Source: Pseudaquabacterium pictum
GTDB lineage: Bacteria; Pseudomonadota; Gammaproteobacteria; Burkholderiales; Burkholderiaceae_C
Length of the DNA stretch: 64,000 nt
Assembly (NCBI RefSeq): GCF_005403045.1
Contig: NZ_BJCL01000010.1
Coordinates: forward strand, 124,001 to 188,000
Reading direction: 5' to 3'
Part shown: positions 37,985-46,692 of the stretch, piece by piece
Numbering within the stretch: the first letter of the stretch is position 1
Layout: each line of letters opens with the position of its first letter
Position numbers and translations under genes: made by a program
Notes under the pieces: model-generated
What the model was told of the DNA's origin: nothing
The model's input: only the letters and a program-made list of their open reading frames with translations
Database searches by the model: none

Positions 37985-38785
37985 TCAGCGTTGGGTGGGT
38001 TCGTCCGCTCGGGTCAGGCGGTAGGCGAGCAGGATGGGCACGAAGGTCAGGGCGATGATCACCACCGCCACCACGTTGGTCACCGGCCGCTGGCGTGGGC
38101 GGATCAGCTCCTGCAGCATCCAGATCGGCAGCGTGGTCTGCTGGCCGGCGGTGAAGGTGGTGACGATGACCTCGTCGAAGCTCAGCGCAAAGGCCAGCAG
38201 CGCACCGGCCAGCAGGGCCGAGCCCAGCTGCGGCAGGATGATGTGGCGCAGCGTCTGGAAGCCGTCGGCGCCCAGGTCCATGCTGGCCTCGATCAGGTTG
38301 GGGTTGAGCCGCCGCAGCCGCGCCACCGCGTTGTTGAACACCACCACCACGCAGAAGGTGGCATGGCCGACCACGATGGTCCAGAACGAGAACGGGATCT
38401 CCAGCGTGCCGTAGGCCGAGCGCAGCGCGATGCCGGTGACCACGCCCGGCAGCGCGATCGGCAGGATCAGCAGCAGCGAGATCGCATCACGCCCGAAGAA
38501 GCGGCTGCGCGCCAGCGCCGCGGCTGCCAGCGTGCCCAGCACCAGCGCGATGGCGGTGGACCAGGCCGCCACCTGGAAGCTCAGCGAGATCGCCTGCCAG
38601 ACATCGTCGCGCCCCCAGGCCACGCCGAACCACTGCGTGGTCAGCGCCGGCGGCGGGAAGACATAGGTCTTGTCCTCGGCGCTGAAGGCGTACAGCACGA
38701 TCAGCGCCAGCGGCACATGCAGGAAGGCCACCACGCCCCAGGCCGCGGCCTTCAGGCCCCAGGAGGCTTGCGACTCAGTGCGCAT
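37985..38785 (-). CDS. ydcV: ABC transporter permease, polyamine type (YdcV/PotC-like)
   Basis: This 266-residue inner-membrane permease of a binding-protein-dependent importer has six hydrophobic helices (the first at [24 protein letters not shown]). The EAA loop that contacts the ATPase reads [23 protein letters not shown]. Length and pattern match PotC/YdcV. The ATG at 38785 precedes the first helix; the frame is open further upstream but the extension is not protein-like. It lies 110 bases after the companion permease, with a strong hairpin in that gap, and 16 bases before the dehydrogenase. Confidence 0.92.
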   Translation of the reverse strand: MRTESQASWGLKAAAWGVVAFLHVPLALIVLYAFSAEDKTYVFPPPALTTQWFGVAWGRDDVWQAISLSFQVAAWSTAIALVLGTLAAAALARSRFFGRDAISLLLILPIALPGVVTGIALRSAYGTLEIPFSFWTIVVGHATFCVVVVFNNAVARLRRLNPNLIEASMDLGADGFQTLRHIILPQLGSALLAGALLAFALSFDEVIVTTFTAGQQTTLPIWMLQELIRPRQRPVTNVVAVVIIALTFVPILLAYRLTRADEPTQR

Positions 38786-38843
38786 TGCCACCGCCCCGGC
38801 TGGACCAAGCGGACGCCGCGGAGCCGGCTTCGCCGGGCCGCTG

Positions 38844-38872
38844 GCGGCGCCCCCCTTGGGGGGAGGCGCCGC
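38844..38872. repeat. GC-rich hairpin within the importer operon
   Basis: GCGGCGCC (38844-38851) pairs perfectly with GGCGCCGC (38865-38872), with an inner C4/G4 stem around TT, forming a long, very stable hairpin between the two permease genes. It is unlikely to be a simple terminator because three or more genes continue downstream. It resembles GC-rich repetitive intergenic hairpins (REP/BIME-like) of related Burkholderiales and could tune mRNA processing or stability. Confidence 0.6.
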
Positions 38873-38895
38873 TGGCGCATCGGGGGGTGATGGCT

Positions 38896-39846
38896 TCAAT
38901 GCGCATCGAAGGCCCCCAGCCGCCTGGCCAGCCACAGCCAGGCGCCGATCACCACGATGGGCACCAGCGAGAACGCCGCGGCGAACGGCAGGTTGCCCGC
39001 CACGCCCTGCTGCTTGTAGACCACCTGGCCGATGTAGTTGGTGCTGTCGCCGATGACCTGCGGAATGATGTAGTCGCCCAGCGTCAGCGAGAAGGTGAAG
39101 ATCGAGCCCGCCGCCACGCCCGGCAGGGCCAGCGGCGCGATCACCCGCCAGAAGGTGGTGCGCGGCGGCGCGCCCAGGTCGGCGCTGGCCTCCAGGCAGC
39201 TGGCGGGGATGCGTTCCACTGCCGCCACGATGGGCAGCACCATGAACGGCAGCCACATGTAGACGAACACCAGGAAGGTGCCGATGGCCGAGAAGCTGAG
39301 CGACGGCCCGCCGATGGCCGGCAGCGACAGCAGTGCATCGAGCAGCCACACCGTGTGGGTCTGCTGTGCCAGCCAGCTGATGGCGCCCTCCTTGGCCAGC
39401 AGCAGCTTCCAGGCATACAGCCGCACCAGGTAGCTGCTCCACAGCGGCAGCATCACCGCGATGTACAGGGCCGCCTTCTGCGTGCCGCGGGCATGGCGGG
39501 CCATGTAGTAGGCCAGCGGAAAGCCCAGCACCATGCAGGCCAGCGTGACGGCCAGCGCCATGGTGATGGAGCGCAGCATCACATCGCGGTTGGCCGGCTC
39601 GGCGAGCGCGACGAAGTTGCCCAGTGTGAACTCGCGCACCACCTGGCCGGTGAAGTCGTCCAGCCCGAAGAAGGCATTGGCCAGCAGCGCGAACAGCGAT
39701 CCGAGGTAGATCACGCCAAACCACAGCAGCGGCGGCCCCAACAGGGCCAGCAGCAGCAGGCCACGGCGGGTGTAGAGCAGGTCGGACAGCCGGCGCTGCC
39801 AGCCGCCGGAGGCGGCCGTGCCGGCGGCGCTGGCCATGCTGCTCAT
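38896..39846 (-). CDS. ydcU: ABC transporter permease, polyamine type (YdcU/PotB-like)
   Basis: This 316-residue inner-membrane permease has six helices (first at [26 protein letters not shown]) and an EAA loop [27 protein letters not shown]. It forms the channel with the YdcV-like partner. Its ATG at 39846 overlaps the stop of the ATPase gene as ATGA, so both are cotranslated. The length is slightly above that of E. coli PotB (about 275-315). Confidence 0.92.
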   Translation of the reverse strand: MSSMASAAGTAASGGWQRRLSDLLYTRRGLLLLALLGPPLLWFGVIYLGSLFALLANAFFGLDDFTGQVVREFTLGNFVALAEPANRDVMLRSITMALAVTLACMVLGFPLAYYMARHARGTQKAALYIAVMLPLWSSYLVRLYAWKLLLAKEGAISWLAQQTHTVWLLDALLSLPAIGGPSLSFSAIGTFLVFVYMWLPFMVLPIVAAVERIPASCLEASADLGAPPRTTFWRVIAPLALPGVAAGSIFTFSLTLGDYIIPQVIGDSTNYIGQVVYKQQGVAGNLPFAAAFSLVPIVVIGAWLWLARRLGAFDAH

Positions 39847-40862
39847 GCTGCGGCGCCTGCCAGCGCGTGCACGGCCTGCGCATCCCAGTGCAGGTGCACC
39901 TGGTCACCCTGCGCCATGGCTGCCGCGCCGGGGCCGCCCAGTTCGGGCAGGTCGGCCTGCAGCAGGGCGTCGGCGGTCTGCACCTTCAGCCGGGTGAAGG
40001 CGCCGAAGTACTGCACCTCCTGCACCTGGCCGCTGGCCCGTGCACCCTCGCGCGAACCCAGGCGGATGCGCTCGGGCCGCAGCAGCGCGCTGGCATGGCC
40101 GGTCAGGCGCTGCGCCGCCGCGCCGTCGAGCAGGTTGGCCGCGCCGACGAACTGCGCCACGAAGCGGGTGGCCGGCGCGTTGTACACCTGCTGCGGCGTG
40201 CCCACCTGCTCCAGCCGGCCCTGGTTGAACACGCCGATGCGGTCGCTCATCGACAGCGCCTCATGCTGGTCATGGGTGATGAACAGGAAGGTGATGCCCA
40301 GCCGGCGCTGCAGGGCCTTCAGCTCGGTCTGCATCTGCTCGCGCAGCTTCAGGTCGAGTGCGCCCAGCGGCTCGTCGAGCAGCAGCACCCGCGGCTGGCT
40401 GATCAGCGCCCGCGCCAGCGCCACCCGCTGGCGCTGGCCGCCCGACAGCTGCGCCGGCCGGCGGTCGCCCACGCCGGGCAGCGCCACCTGGGCCAGCAGT
40501 TCATCGGCACGCCGGGCGCGCTCGGTCCTGGGCACCTGGCGTACCATCAGCGGGTAGGCCACGTTGTCGCGCACGCTCATGTGCGGGAACAGCGCGTAGT
40601 CCTGGAACACGGTGTTCACCGGCCGCGCATAGGGCGGCTGCAGGCTCATGTCCTCGCCGCCGATGCGCACCCGGCCGGCGGTGGGCAGGGTGAAGCCGCC
40701 GATCATGCGCAGGCAGGTGGTCTTGCCCGAGCCCGAGGGCCCGAGCAGGGTGAAGAACTCGCCGGCCTCGATGCGCAGGTTCACGCCTTCCACCGCGCGC
40801 ACCGCCGCGGCCCCGCTGCCGAAGACGCACTGCACGTCTTCCAGCTCGACAGCTGCAGTCAT
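39843..40862 (-). CDS. ydcT: ABC transporter ATP-binding protein (PotA/YdcT-like)
   Basis: This 339-residue ATPase powers the polyamine-type importer. The Walker A motif GPSGSGKT is at 41-48, the Q-loop lies in [13 protein letters not shown], the signature LSGGQ is at 139-143, Walker B is [11 protein letters not shown] near 160, and the H-loop is ITHDQHEA. The C-terminal TOBE-like domain ([10 protein letters not shown]) is typical of the PotA group. It starts 13 bases after the binding-protein gene stop and overlaps the permease start by four bases. Confidence 0.94.
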   Translation of the reverse strand: MTAAVELEDVQCVFGSGAAAVRAVEGVNLRIEAGEFFTLLGPSGSGKTTCLRMIGGFTLPTAGRVRIGGEDMSLQPPYARPVNTVFQDYALFPHMSVRDNVAYPLMVRQVPRTERARRADELLAQVALPGVGDRRPAQLSGGQRQRVALARALISQPRVLLLDEPLGALDLKLREQMQTELKALQRRLGITFLFITHDQHEALSMSDRIGVFNQGRLEQVGTPQQVYNAPATRFVAQFVGAANLLDGAAAQRLTGHASALLRPERIRLGSREGARASGQVQEVQYFGAFTRLKVQTADALLQADLPELGGPGAAAMAQGDQVHLHWDAQAVHALAGAAA

Positions 40863-40875
40863 CGGGAGGGCAGGG

Positions 40876-42048
40876 TCAGCGGCCGCCGAGCACGGCGATG
40901 TAGTCCGACACCCACTTGTGGTACGGCACGCAGGCGTTGTTCTGCGTCTTGCACTGGCTGGTGGGCGTGCGCCAGAAGCTGATCTTGTCGAAGCTGTTGT
41001 AGCCCTGGCGCGCGCAGCCCTCGTCGCCCAGCAGCTTGTTGCCCTTGCAGGCCGCCGGCACGGCCGGCACCGAGCCGAACCAGGCCGACAGGTCGCCCTG
41101 CAGCTTGGGGTTCAGCGAATGCTCCAGCCACATGTAGGCGCAGTTGGGGTGCTTGGCGTCGGCGTGCATCATCGTGCTGTCGGCCCAGCCAGTGGCGCCT
41201 TCGACCGGCACCACCGTGGCCACCGGCTGCTTCTTCGAGCCCAGGATGTTGGCCTGGAACTGCCAGCTGCCGCTGGCCACCACGCCCTCGTTGGTGAAGT
41301 CGTCGATCTGCACGAAGGCGTCGTGCCAGTACTTGCCCACCAGCTTGCGCTGGCCGCGCAGCAGATCGAGTGCGGCCTTGTACTGGGCCTCGTTCAGCTC
41401 GTACGGGTCCTTGATGCCCAGGCCGGGGTTCTTCTTCATCAGGTACAGCGCCGCATCGGCGATGTAGATCGGCCCGTCGAAGGCCTGGATGCGGCCCTTG
41501 TTGGGCTTGCCGTCGGGCAGGGTGGTCTCCTCGAACACCACGCTCCAGCTGGTCGGCGGCTTGTCGCCGAAGACCTTGGTGTTGTACATCAGCACGTTCC
41601 AGCCCCACTGGTAGGGCACGCCGTAGTGGGTGTTGTTCTCGAAGTGCCAGGGCGCCTTCTGCAGCCGCGGGTCGATGGTTTTGTAGCTGGGGATCAGGCC
41701 GACGTTGATCGGCTGCACCTTCTTGCCGCGGATCAGCCGGGTGCTGGCATCGCCCGAGGCGGTCACCAGGTCGAAGCCGCCCTCGTTCATCAGCGCCACC
41801 ATCTCGTCGCTGGTGCCGGCGGTCTTCACGTTGACCTTGCAGCCGGTCTTCTTTTCGAAGTCGGTCACCCAGTCGAAGTTCTTGTCGGTGGCGCCACGCT
41901 CGATGTAGCCGGCCCAGGCGACGATGTCGACCTGGCCCTCCCCCTTGCCCAGCTTCTGCAGGGCGCCCTTCTGGGCCTGCGCGGGCAGGGTGATCACGGC
42001 GGCGATGGCAGCCGCGGTGGCGGCCAGGGTGGACAGACGGTGCGGCAT
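40876..42048 (-). CDS. ydcS: Polyamine-type periplasmic binding protein (YdcS/PotD-like)
   Basis: This 390-residue secreted receptor of the ABC importer has a signal peptide ([26 protein letters not shown], cleavage after AQA), so the mature form starts near residue 25. Features of the PotD/YdcS class are visible: [55 protein letters not shown] and [12 protein letters not shown]. The ligand is probably putrescine or a related polyamine, judged from the operon. GGAGACCACC precedes the ATG at 42048. It is the first gene of the five-gene operon. Confidence 0.92.
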   Translation of the reverse strand: MPHRLSTLAATAAAIAAVITLPAQAQKGALQKLGKGEGQVDIVAWAGYIERGATDKNFDWVTDFEKKTGCKVNVKTAGTSDEMVALMNEGGFDLVTASGDASTRLIRGKKVQPINVGLIPSYKTIDPRLQKAPWHFENNTHYGVPYQWGWNVLMYNTKVFGDKPPTSWSVVFEETTLPDGKPNKGRIQAFDGPIYIADAALYLMKKNPGLGIKDPYELNEAQYKAALDLLRGQRKLVGKYWHDAFVQIDDFTNEGVVASGSWQFQANILGSKKQPVATVVPVEGATGWADSTMMHADAKHPNCAYMWLEHSLNPKLQGDLSAWFGSVPAVPAACKGNKLLGDEGCARQGYNSFDKISFWRTPTSQCKTQNNACVPYHKWVSDYIAVLGGR

Positions 42049-42153
42049 GGTGGTCTCCAGGCGGGGCCTCAGGGCTGCGCGGCATGGCACGCAGGGTGTG
42101 CGGCGCACGATAGTGCTTGGCCCCCCGCCGGAGAAATTCAATCGGTCGCCCGC

Positions 42154-42178
42154 GCCCCATCTCCAAAAGAGATGGGGC
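42154..42178. terminator. Perfect ten-base stem-loop between LysR and importer operon
   Basis: GCCCCATCTC (42154-42163) pairs perfectly with GAGATGGGGC (42169-42178) across loop CAAAA. It lies ten bases after the stop of the minus-strand LysR gene and upstream of the importer operon, so it likely ends the LysR transcript. No T-run follows. Confidence 0.65.
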
Positions 42179-42187
42179 CGCCCCACC

Positions 42188-43123
42188 TCAACCCGGATCG
42201 GGCTCGGCCAGGCGGGCCGCCACCGCGTCGCCCACGTGCTGCATGAAGGCGCGCACCCGGGCGGTCTGGCGCAGGTCGGGGTGGGTCAGCATCCACACCG
42301 GCACGCTGAGCTCCGGGATGGGCTCGGACACCGCCACCAGCTCCGGGTGGCGGCCGGCCATGAAGGTCGGCAGGATGCCCACCGCCAGCCCGGTGCGCAG
42401 CACCGCCGCCACCGCATTGAAGATGTCCACCCGCAGCCGCACGTTGGCGGTGGTCAGGTGCTTGCGCATCCACTGGTCGTAGACGCGGGCCTGGCTGTCG
42501 CGCTCGAAGGCCACCCAGGGCGCGTCGCGCAGCAGCGTGGCCATCGGCAGCACGGTCTGCGGCAGGCCGGGCGCGCCGCGGCGGGCATAGACGCGGCAGT
42601 GGGTGTCGCCCAGCGGCCGGCCCACCAGGTGGTCGGCCACCTGGCGGCTCAGGCGCAGCGCCACGTCGGCCTCGCGGCGCGACCAGCCGGCCGATTCATC
42701 GGCATGGCGGCGGCTCAGGTCGACCAGGAAGGCGTTCTCCACCACCTCCACCTCGATGCCGGGAAAGGCGCGGGCGAAGTCGGCCAGCGGCTGCGGCAGC
42801 AGGTGCTCCATCACCACGAAGGCGGTGGTCACCCGCAGCAGGCCGGTGAGCTCGCGGTCGCGGCCGGCCACCCGGCGCTCGATCTCCTCGGCCTGGTCGG
42901 CCATGCGGCGGGCCTGGTCCAGCACCAGGGCGCCGGCCTCGGTGGGCTGGTAGCCGTGGCGGGCACGCTCGAACAGCCGGGCACCCAGGCGCGCCTCCAG
43001 CGCATCCAGCCGGCGCAGCACGGTGGTGTGGTTCACGCCCAGCTGCCGCGCGGCCGCGGCCAGGCCGCCGGTGTTGCCCACCGCCAGCGCGTAGCGCAGG
43101 TCGCTCCAGTCCAGTTCCGACAT
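42188..43123 (-). CDS. LysR-family transcriptional regulator
   Basis: This 311-residue LTTR has a winged helix (WSDLRYALAVGNTGGLAAAARQLGVNHTTVLRRLDALEARLGARLFERARHGYQPTEAG) and an effector-binding domain (LRVTTAFVVMEHLLPQPLADFARAFPGIEVEVVE). It lies directly upstream of the putrescine-type operon on the same strand and probably regulates it. AGGAG precedes the ATG at 43123. A palindrome centred near 43176 lies about 45 bases upstream of its start, in the gap shared with a divergent ECF sigma gene. Confidence 0.93.
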   Translation of the reverse strand: MSELDWSDLRYALAVGNTGGLAAAARQLGVNHTTVLRRLDALEARLGARLFERARHGYQPTEAGALVLDQARRMADQAEEIERRVAGRDRELTGLLRVTTAFVVMEHLLPQPLADFARAFPGIEVEVVENAFLVDLSRRHADESAGWSRREADVALRLSRQVADHLVGRPLGDTHCRVYARRGAPGLPQTVLPMATLLRDAPWVAFERDSQARVYDQWMRKHLTTANVRLRVDIFNAVAAVLRTGLAVGILPTFMAGRHPELVAVSEPIPELSVPVWMLTHPDLRQTARVRAFMQHVGDAVAARLAEPDPG

Positions 43124-43167
43124 GCCTGTCTCCTGCGGGCTGGCGCAGGCGCGCGCCGCCGTGTGTG

Positions 43168-43183
43168 ATTGCAATTTTGCAAT
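43168..43183. promoter_or_regulatory. Palindrome ATTGCA-ATTT-TGCAAT
   Basis: A perfect inverted repeat with six-base arms lies in the 151-base gap between the divergent LysR and ECF sigma genes. The AT-rich site fits an LTTR T-N11-A box and may mediate LysR autoregulation. Confidence 0.45.
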
Positions 43184-43274
43184 TATGGTGATGCCGAACT
43201 GACGCCGGCTGCAACCTTGGTGAAAGCCTTGGGGGTCGGGGGAATAATCGACGCGGCCCGCCCGTAGGAACCTT

Positions 43275-43808
43275 GTGCACGCGCCCGATCTGTTCCGCCA
43301 GCAACTGCTTGCCGCCGTGCCCCGGCTGCGGCGTTATGCGCGGTCGCTGATCTTCGACGCCGGCAGCGCCGACGACCTGGTGCAGACGGCACTGGAGCGG
43401 GCGCTGTCGCACTGGCACCAGTTCGACCAGCGCCGCGACATGCTGGTGTGGCTGCTGTCGATCGCCCACAACGCCTTCCTCGACCAGCGCCGGCGCGACA
43501 GCCGGCTCAGCTTCATCGACCCGGCGCAGGCCGATGCCCAGCAGGACATCCAGCGCGCCGACCCCGGCGCCGACGTCGGCCTGCGCATCGACCTGCTGAG
43601 CGCCCTGGCCCGGCTGCCGCTGGAACAGCGCGAGCCGCTGCTGCTGGTCAGCATCGAGCAGTTCAGCTATGCCGAATGCGCCGAGGCGCTGGGCATTCCC
43701 ATCGGCACGGTGATGTCCCGCGTCTCCCGCGGCCGCGTGGCCTTGCGCGCCCTGCTCGACGGCCAGGCCCGACCCGACGCGGTGCGCACCCTGCGCCGAG
43801 TGATCTGA
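43275..43808 (+). CDS. ECF RNA polymerase sigma factor
   Basis: This 177-residue ECF sigma factor has region 2 (SADDLVQTALERALSHWHQF, LVWLLSIAHNAFLDQRRR) and region 4 (LPLEQREPLLLVSIEQFSYAECAEALGIPIGTVMSRVSRGRVAL). The GTG start has AGGAA a few bases upstream. Its anti-sigma gene follows after two bases, so both are cotranslated. The class and signal are not clear from the sequence; the anti-sigma partner has no zinc motif. Confidence 0.92.
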   Translation: MHAPDLFRQQLLAAVPRLRRYARSLIFDAGSADDLVQTALERALSHWHQFDQRRDMLVWLLSIAHNAFLDQRRRDSRLSFIDPAQADAQQDIQRADPGADVGLRIDLLSALARLPLEQREPLLLVSIEQFSYAECAEALGIPIGTVMSRVSRGRVALRALLDGQARPDAVRTLRRVI

Positions 43809-43810
43809 CC

Positions 43811-44710
43811 ATGACCCCGAACCCTCCCCAAGACCGTCCGGACGAGGCCCGGCTGTCGGCCTGGCTGGATGGCGAGCTGGACGCCGCGCAGCGCGCCCAG
43901 GTCGACGCCTGGCTGCGTGAGCACCCTGAAGACGCCGCCCAGCTGCGCCTGTGGTCCGCCGACCGCGATGCCCTGCGCGCCCGCTTCGATCCGGTGCTCG
44001 ACGAGCCGGTGCCCGCGGCGCTGCGGCAGACCGTGCAACAGGCCGGCCGCGCCGGCGTGGCGCCGCAGGCGCGCTGGCGCCGCGTGGCGGTGGCCGCCGG
44101 GTTGCTGGTGACCGGTGCGCTGGCCGGCGGCCTGCTGGGCGCGCAGCTGGCGGGCACCGATGCCGGCCCGTTGGCCGGCCTGCACCTGCCCTGGGCCGAC
44201 AGCGAACGGGTGCGCCCCGGCGGCTGGACGCACCGCGCCGCGGTGGCCCATGCGGTGTACGCGCCCGAGGTGCGCCACCCGGTGGAAGTCAACGTCGCCC
44301 AGGGCAGTGCCGCCGAGCAGCGCGCCCAGGAGGAACACCTGGCCCGCTGGCTGGGCAAGCGGCTGGACATGCCGGTGCGCCTGTTCGACCTGCGGGCGCA
44401 GGGCTTCGAGCTGGTGGGCGGCCGCTTGCTGCCCGATGCCAACGGCCCCAGCGCGCAGCTGATGTACCAGAACAGCGGCGGCCAGCGTGTCACCGTCTAC
44501 CTGCGCAAGCCCGAGGCTGGCGCCAGCACCGCCTTCCGCTTCCAGCGCGACGGCGACCTGGGCCTGTTTTACTGGATCGAGGACGGCTTCGGCTGCGCCC
44601 TGGTGGGCAAGCTGCCGCGCGAACAGTTGCTGGCCCTGGCCGAGGCGGTCTACAAGCAGGCCGAAGACCAGATCCAGCCGTCGCCCGAAGCGAAGAAGCC
44701 GGCCTCCTGA
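43811..44710 (+). CDS. Anti-sigma factor, transmembrane
   Basis: This 299-residue partner of the upstream ECF sigma has an N-terminal domain that begins DEARLSAWLDGELDAAQRAQVDAWL, a classic anti-sigma helix pair; a zinc-binding HxxxCxxC is absent. One membrane helix follows at about residues 96-114 (VAVAAGLLVTGALAGGLLGAQL). The large periplasmic part includes VYAPEVRHPVEVNV, AQEEHLARWLGKRLDMPVRL and GFELVGGRLLP, a pattern common in Burkholderiales anti-sigma proteins next to RpoE-like factors. It ends convergently seven bases from the small Arg/His-rich gene. Confidence 0.92.
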   Translation: MTPNPPQDRPDEARLSAWLDGELDAAQRAQVDAWLREHPEDAAQLRLWSADRDALRARFDPVLDEPVPAALRQTVQQAGRAGVAPQARWRRVAVAAGLLVTGALAGGLLGAQLAGTDAGPLAGLHLPWADSERVRPGGWTHRAAVAHAVYAPEVRHPVEVNVAQGSAAEQRAQEEHLARWLGKRLDMPVRLFDLRAQGFELVGGRLLPDANGPSAQLMYQNSGGQRVTVYLRKPEAGASTAFRFQRDGDLGLFYWIEDGFGCALVGKLPREQLLALAEAVYKQAEDQIQPSPEAKKPAS

Positions 44711-44722
44711 GCCAGGCTCAGG
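44706..44722. terminator. Stem-loop at the convergent stop codons
   Basis: CCTGAGC (44706-44712) pairs perfectly with GCTCAGG (44716-44722) over the loop CAG. Each arm includes one stop codon of the two convergent genes. A short, stable stem without a T-run. Confidence 0.5.
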
Positions 44723-44900
44723 GCCGCGGCTTGGCCGGCGGGTTGGCGGTGCGGTAGGCCGCACGCGCGGCCTGGTGGCTGGCCAGGCGCTCGGTGGCGC
44801 CGGGCTTGCCGTGCTTGGCATCGCGCTGGGCGTGCTGCACCCGGTCGCGCAGGATGTGCAGGCGGGTGCGGTGCTTGTGGGCGGCGATGGCGTTGGACAT
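44718..44900 (-). CDS. Small basic protein, 60 residues
   Basis: This short soluble protein has a high content of Arg, His, Lys and Ala (MSNAIAAHKHRTRLHILRD at the start). It has no recognised domain. GAAGG lies about eight bases upstream of the ATG at 44900, a fair ribosome site. It could be a nucleic-acid-binding protein, but that is a guess from composition. It is convergent with the anti-sigma gene and divergent from the AmpG-like permease. Confidence 0.6.
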   Translation of the reverse strand: MSNAIAAHKHRTRLHILRDRVQHAQRDAKHGKPGATERLASHQAARAAYRTANPPAKPRP

Positions 44901-45021
44901 GCAGAGGCCTTCCTCGTGGTTGGAAGCGGCTGTGTAGCCGCTGTGCCGCCGTTCGTCTGTGCGCCAGCCCACATGGCGTCCGGTGACGGCCCGTGCAAGC
45001 CGGCTTCCTAGAATGCGGCCA

Positions 45022-46623
45022 ATGCGTCTCGCCCCGTCCCACGCCCGCCACCCCGGTGCGCTGTTCCGTCTGCTGGTGGTGGCCGTGCTGGGCTTTGCCA
45101 GCGGCCTGCCACTGGCCCTCACCGGCCAGGCGCTGCAAGCCTGGCTGAGCGTGGAGGGTGTGGACATCGCCACCATCGGCTTCCTGAGCCTGGTCGGCCT
45201 GCCCTACACCTTCAAGTTCCTGTGGGCGCCGCTGATGGACCGCTTCGAGCTGTGGCCGGTGCTGGGCCGCCGCCGCGGCTGGCTGGTGCTGACCCAGCTG
45301 GCGCTGGCGCTGGCGCTGTGGGCGCTGTCGGCCACCTCGCCCACCGGCGCGCTGCAGGCCTTTGCGCTGCTGGCGGTGGCGGTGGCCTTCATCTCGGCCT
45401 CGCAGGACGTGGTGATCGACGCCTACCGCACCGACCTGCTGCCGCCGGCCGAGCGCGGACTGGGCGCGTCGCTGAACGTGCTGGGCTACCGGCTGGCGAT
45501 GATCCTGTCCGGCGGCGTGGCCCTGATCTGGACCGATGCCACCCAGGGCAGCGGCTGGACCTGGCCGCAGGTCTACCAGCTGATGGCCGGGCTGATGGCC
45601 GGCGCGGCCGTGCTGTCGGCGCTGCTGCTGCCGCGGCTGCCGCCACTGGCACCGTTGCCGGGTGCACCGGTCGCCGCGCCCAGCAGCGCCCGCAACGACC
45701 TGCTGGGCTTTGCCGCGGTGGTGGCTGCGGTGGCGGCCGGCTACCTGGCCACGCTGCATGCCTTCACCCCGTTGGCGCGGGCGCTGCTGGGGCCCTGGCT
45801 GGCCGGCGGCACGCTCAGCGCCACGCTGCAGGGCCGCTGGATCGACCTGCTGGCGCTGCTGCTGGGCATCGCCTTCACCTTGCCGCTGGCGGCCTGGGCG
45901 GCACGGCGGGCGCGCTTCGACACCCTGCTCAACGGCCTGGGCAGCTACTTCGCCCAGCCGGGTGCGGCCGCCTTCCTGGCGTTCATCGTGCTCTACAAGC
46001 TGGGCGACGCCTTTGCCGGCGCGCTGATGACGCCCTTCCTGCTCAAGACCATGGCCTTCAGCTCGGCCGAGGTGGGCGTGGTCAACAAGATCATCGGCCT
46101 GTGGCTGACGCTGGGTGGCGCGCTGCTCGGCGGCCTGCTGATGCTGCGCCTGGGGCTGTGGCGGTCACTGCTGCTGTTCGGCGTGCTGCAGGCGGCCAGC
46201 AACCTGGGCTTCTGGTGGCTGGCCACCCAGGGCAAGGGCAGCCTGCCCGGCCTCGTCATCCCGGCGTTCGACCTGGGCTTCGTCAGCCTGGCCCAGCCCA
46301 CACAGGTGGACGGCGGCCTGCTGATGGTCATCGCGGTCGAGAACCTGTCGGGCGGCATGGGCACGGCGGCCTTCCTGGCCTTTCTGATGAGCCTGACGCA
46401 GCAGCGCTTCACCGCCACCCAGTTCGCCATGCTCAGCGCGTTTGCGTCGGTGGGCCGGGTGTGGGTGGGGCCGCTGGCCGGCGTGCTGGCCGAGTCGATC
46501 GGCTGGCCGACCTTCTTCATCGTCTCCACCGTGGTGGCGCTGCCGGCCTTGGCCATGCTGTGGTGGATGCGTGCGGCGGTGCGCCGGCTGGAGGTGGTGC
46601 CGGGCGCGCCGGCCGATGATTGA
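45022..46623 (+). CDS. AmpG-like MFS permease
   Basis: This 533-residue permease with multiple hydrophobic helices resembles AmpG, which imports GlcNAc-anhydromuropeptides for cell-wall recycling. Diagnostic segments are GFASGLPLALTGQALQAWL, VGLPYTFKFLWAPLMDRF, and VAVAFISASQDVVIDAYRTDLL between helices 4 and 5. The second half shows FLLKTMAFSSAEVGVVNKIIGL. It probably lies in the inner membrane. The ATG at 45022 is preferred over 44959, which adds 21 basic residues. It lies 121 bases from the divergent small gene. Confidence 0.88.
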   Translation: MRLAPSHARHPGALFRLLVVAVLGFASGLPLALTGQALQAWLSVEGVDIATIGFLSLVGLPYTFKFLWAPLMDRFELWPVLGRRRGWLVLTQLALALALWALSATSPTGALQAFALLAVAVAFISASQDVVIDAYRTDLLPPAERGLGASLNVLGYRLAMILSGGVALIWTDATQGSGWTWPQVYQLMAGLMAGAAVLSALLLPRLPPLAPLPGAPVAAPSSARNDLLGFAAVVAAVAAGYLATLHAFTPLARALLGPWLAGGTLSATLQGRWIDLLALLLGIAFTLPLAAWAARRARFDTLLNGLGSYFAQPGAAAFLAFIVLYKLGDAFAGALMTPFLLKTMAFSSAEVGVVNKIIGLWLTLGGALLGGLLMLRLGLWRSLLLFGVLQAASNLGFWWLATQGKGSLPGLVIPAFDLGFVSLAQPTQVDGGLLMVIAVENLSGGMGTAAFLAFLMSLTQQRFTATQFAMLSAFASVGRVWVGPLAGVLAESIGWPTFFIVSTVVALPALAMLWWMRAAVRRLEVVPGAPADD

Positions 46624-46692
46624 CAATTCTTCACCCCGCCATCGGCAGCCTGCGGGCACCATCGCTCTTGCATCCTGACCGGACCACCCCAG

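Noticed and set aside
37985-39907. A fused double permease of 640 residues
   Set aside because: The N-terminal half is a shadow of the YdcU-like gene in another frame; the YdcV-like permease starts at 38785.
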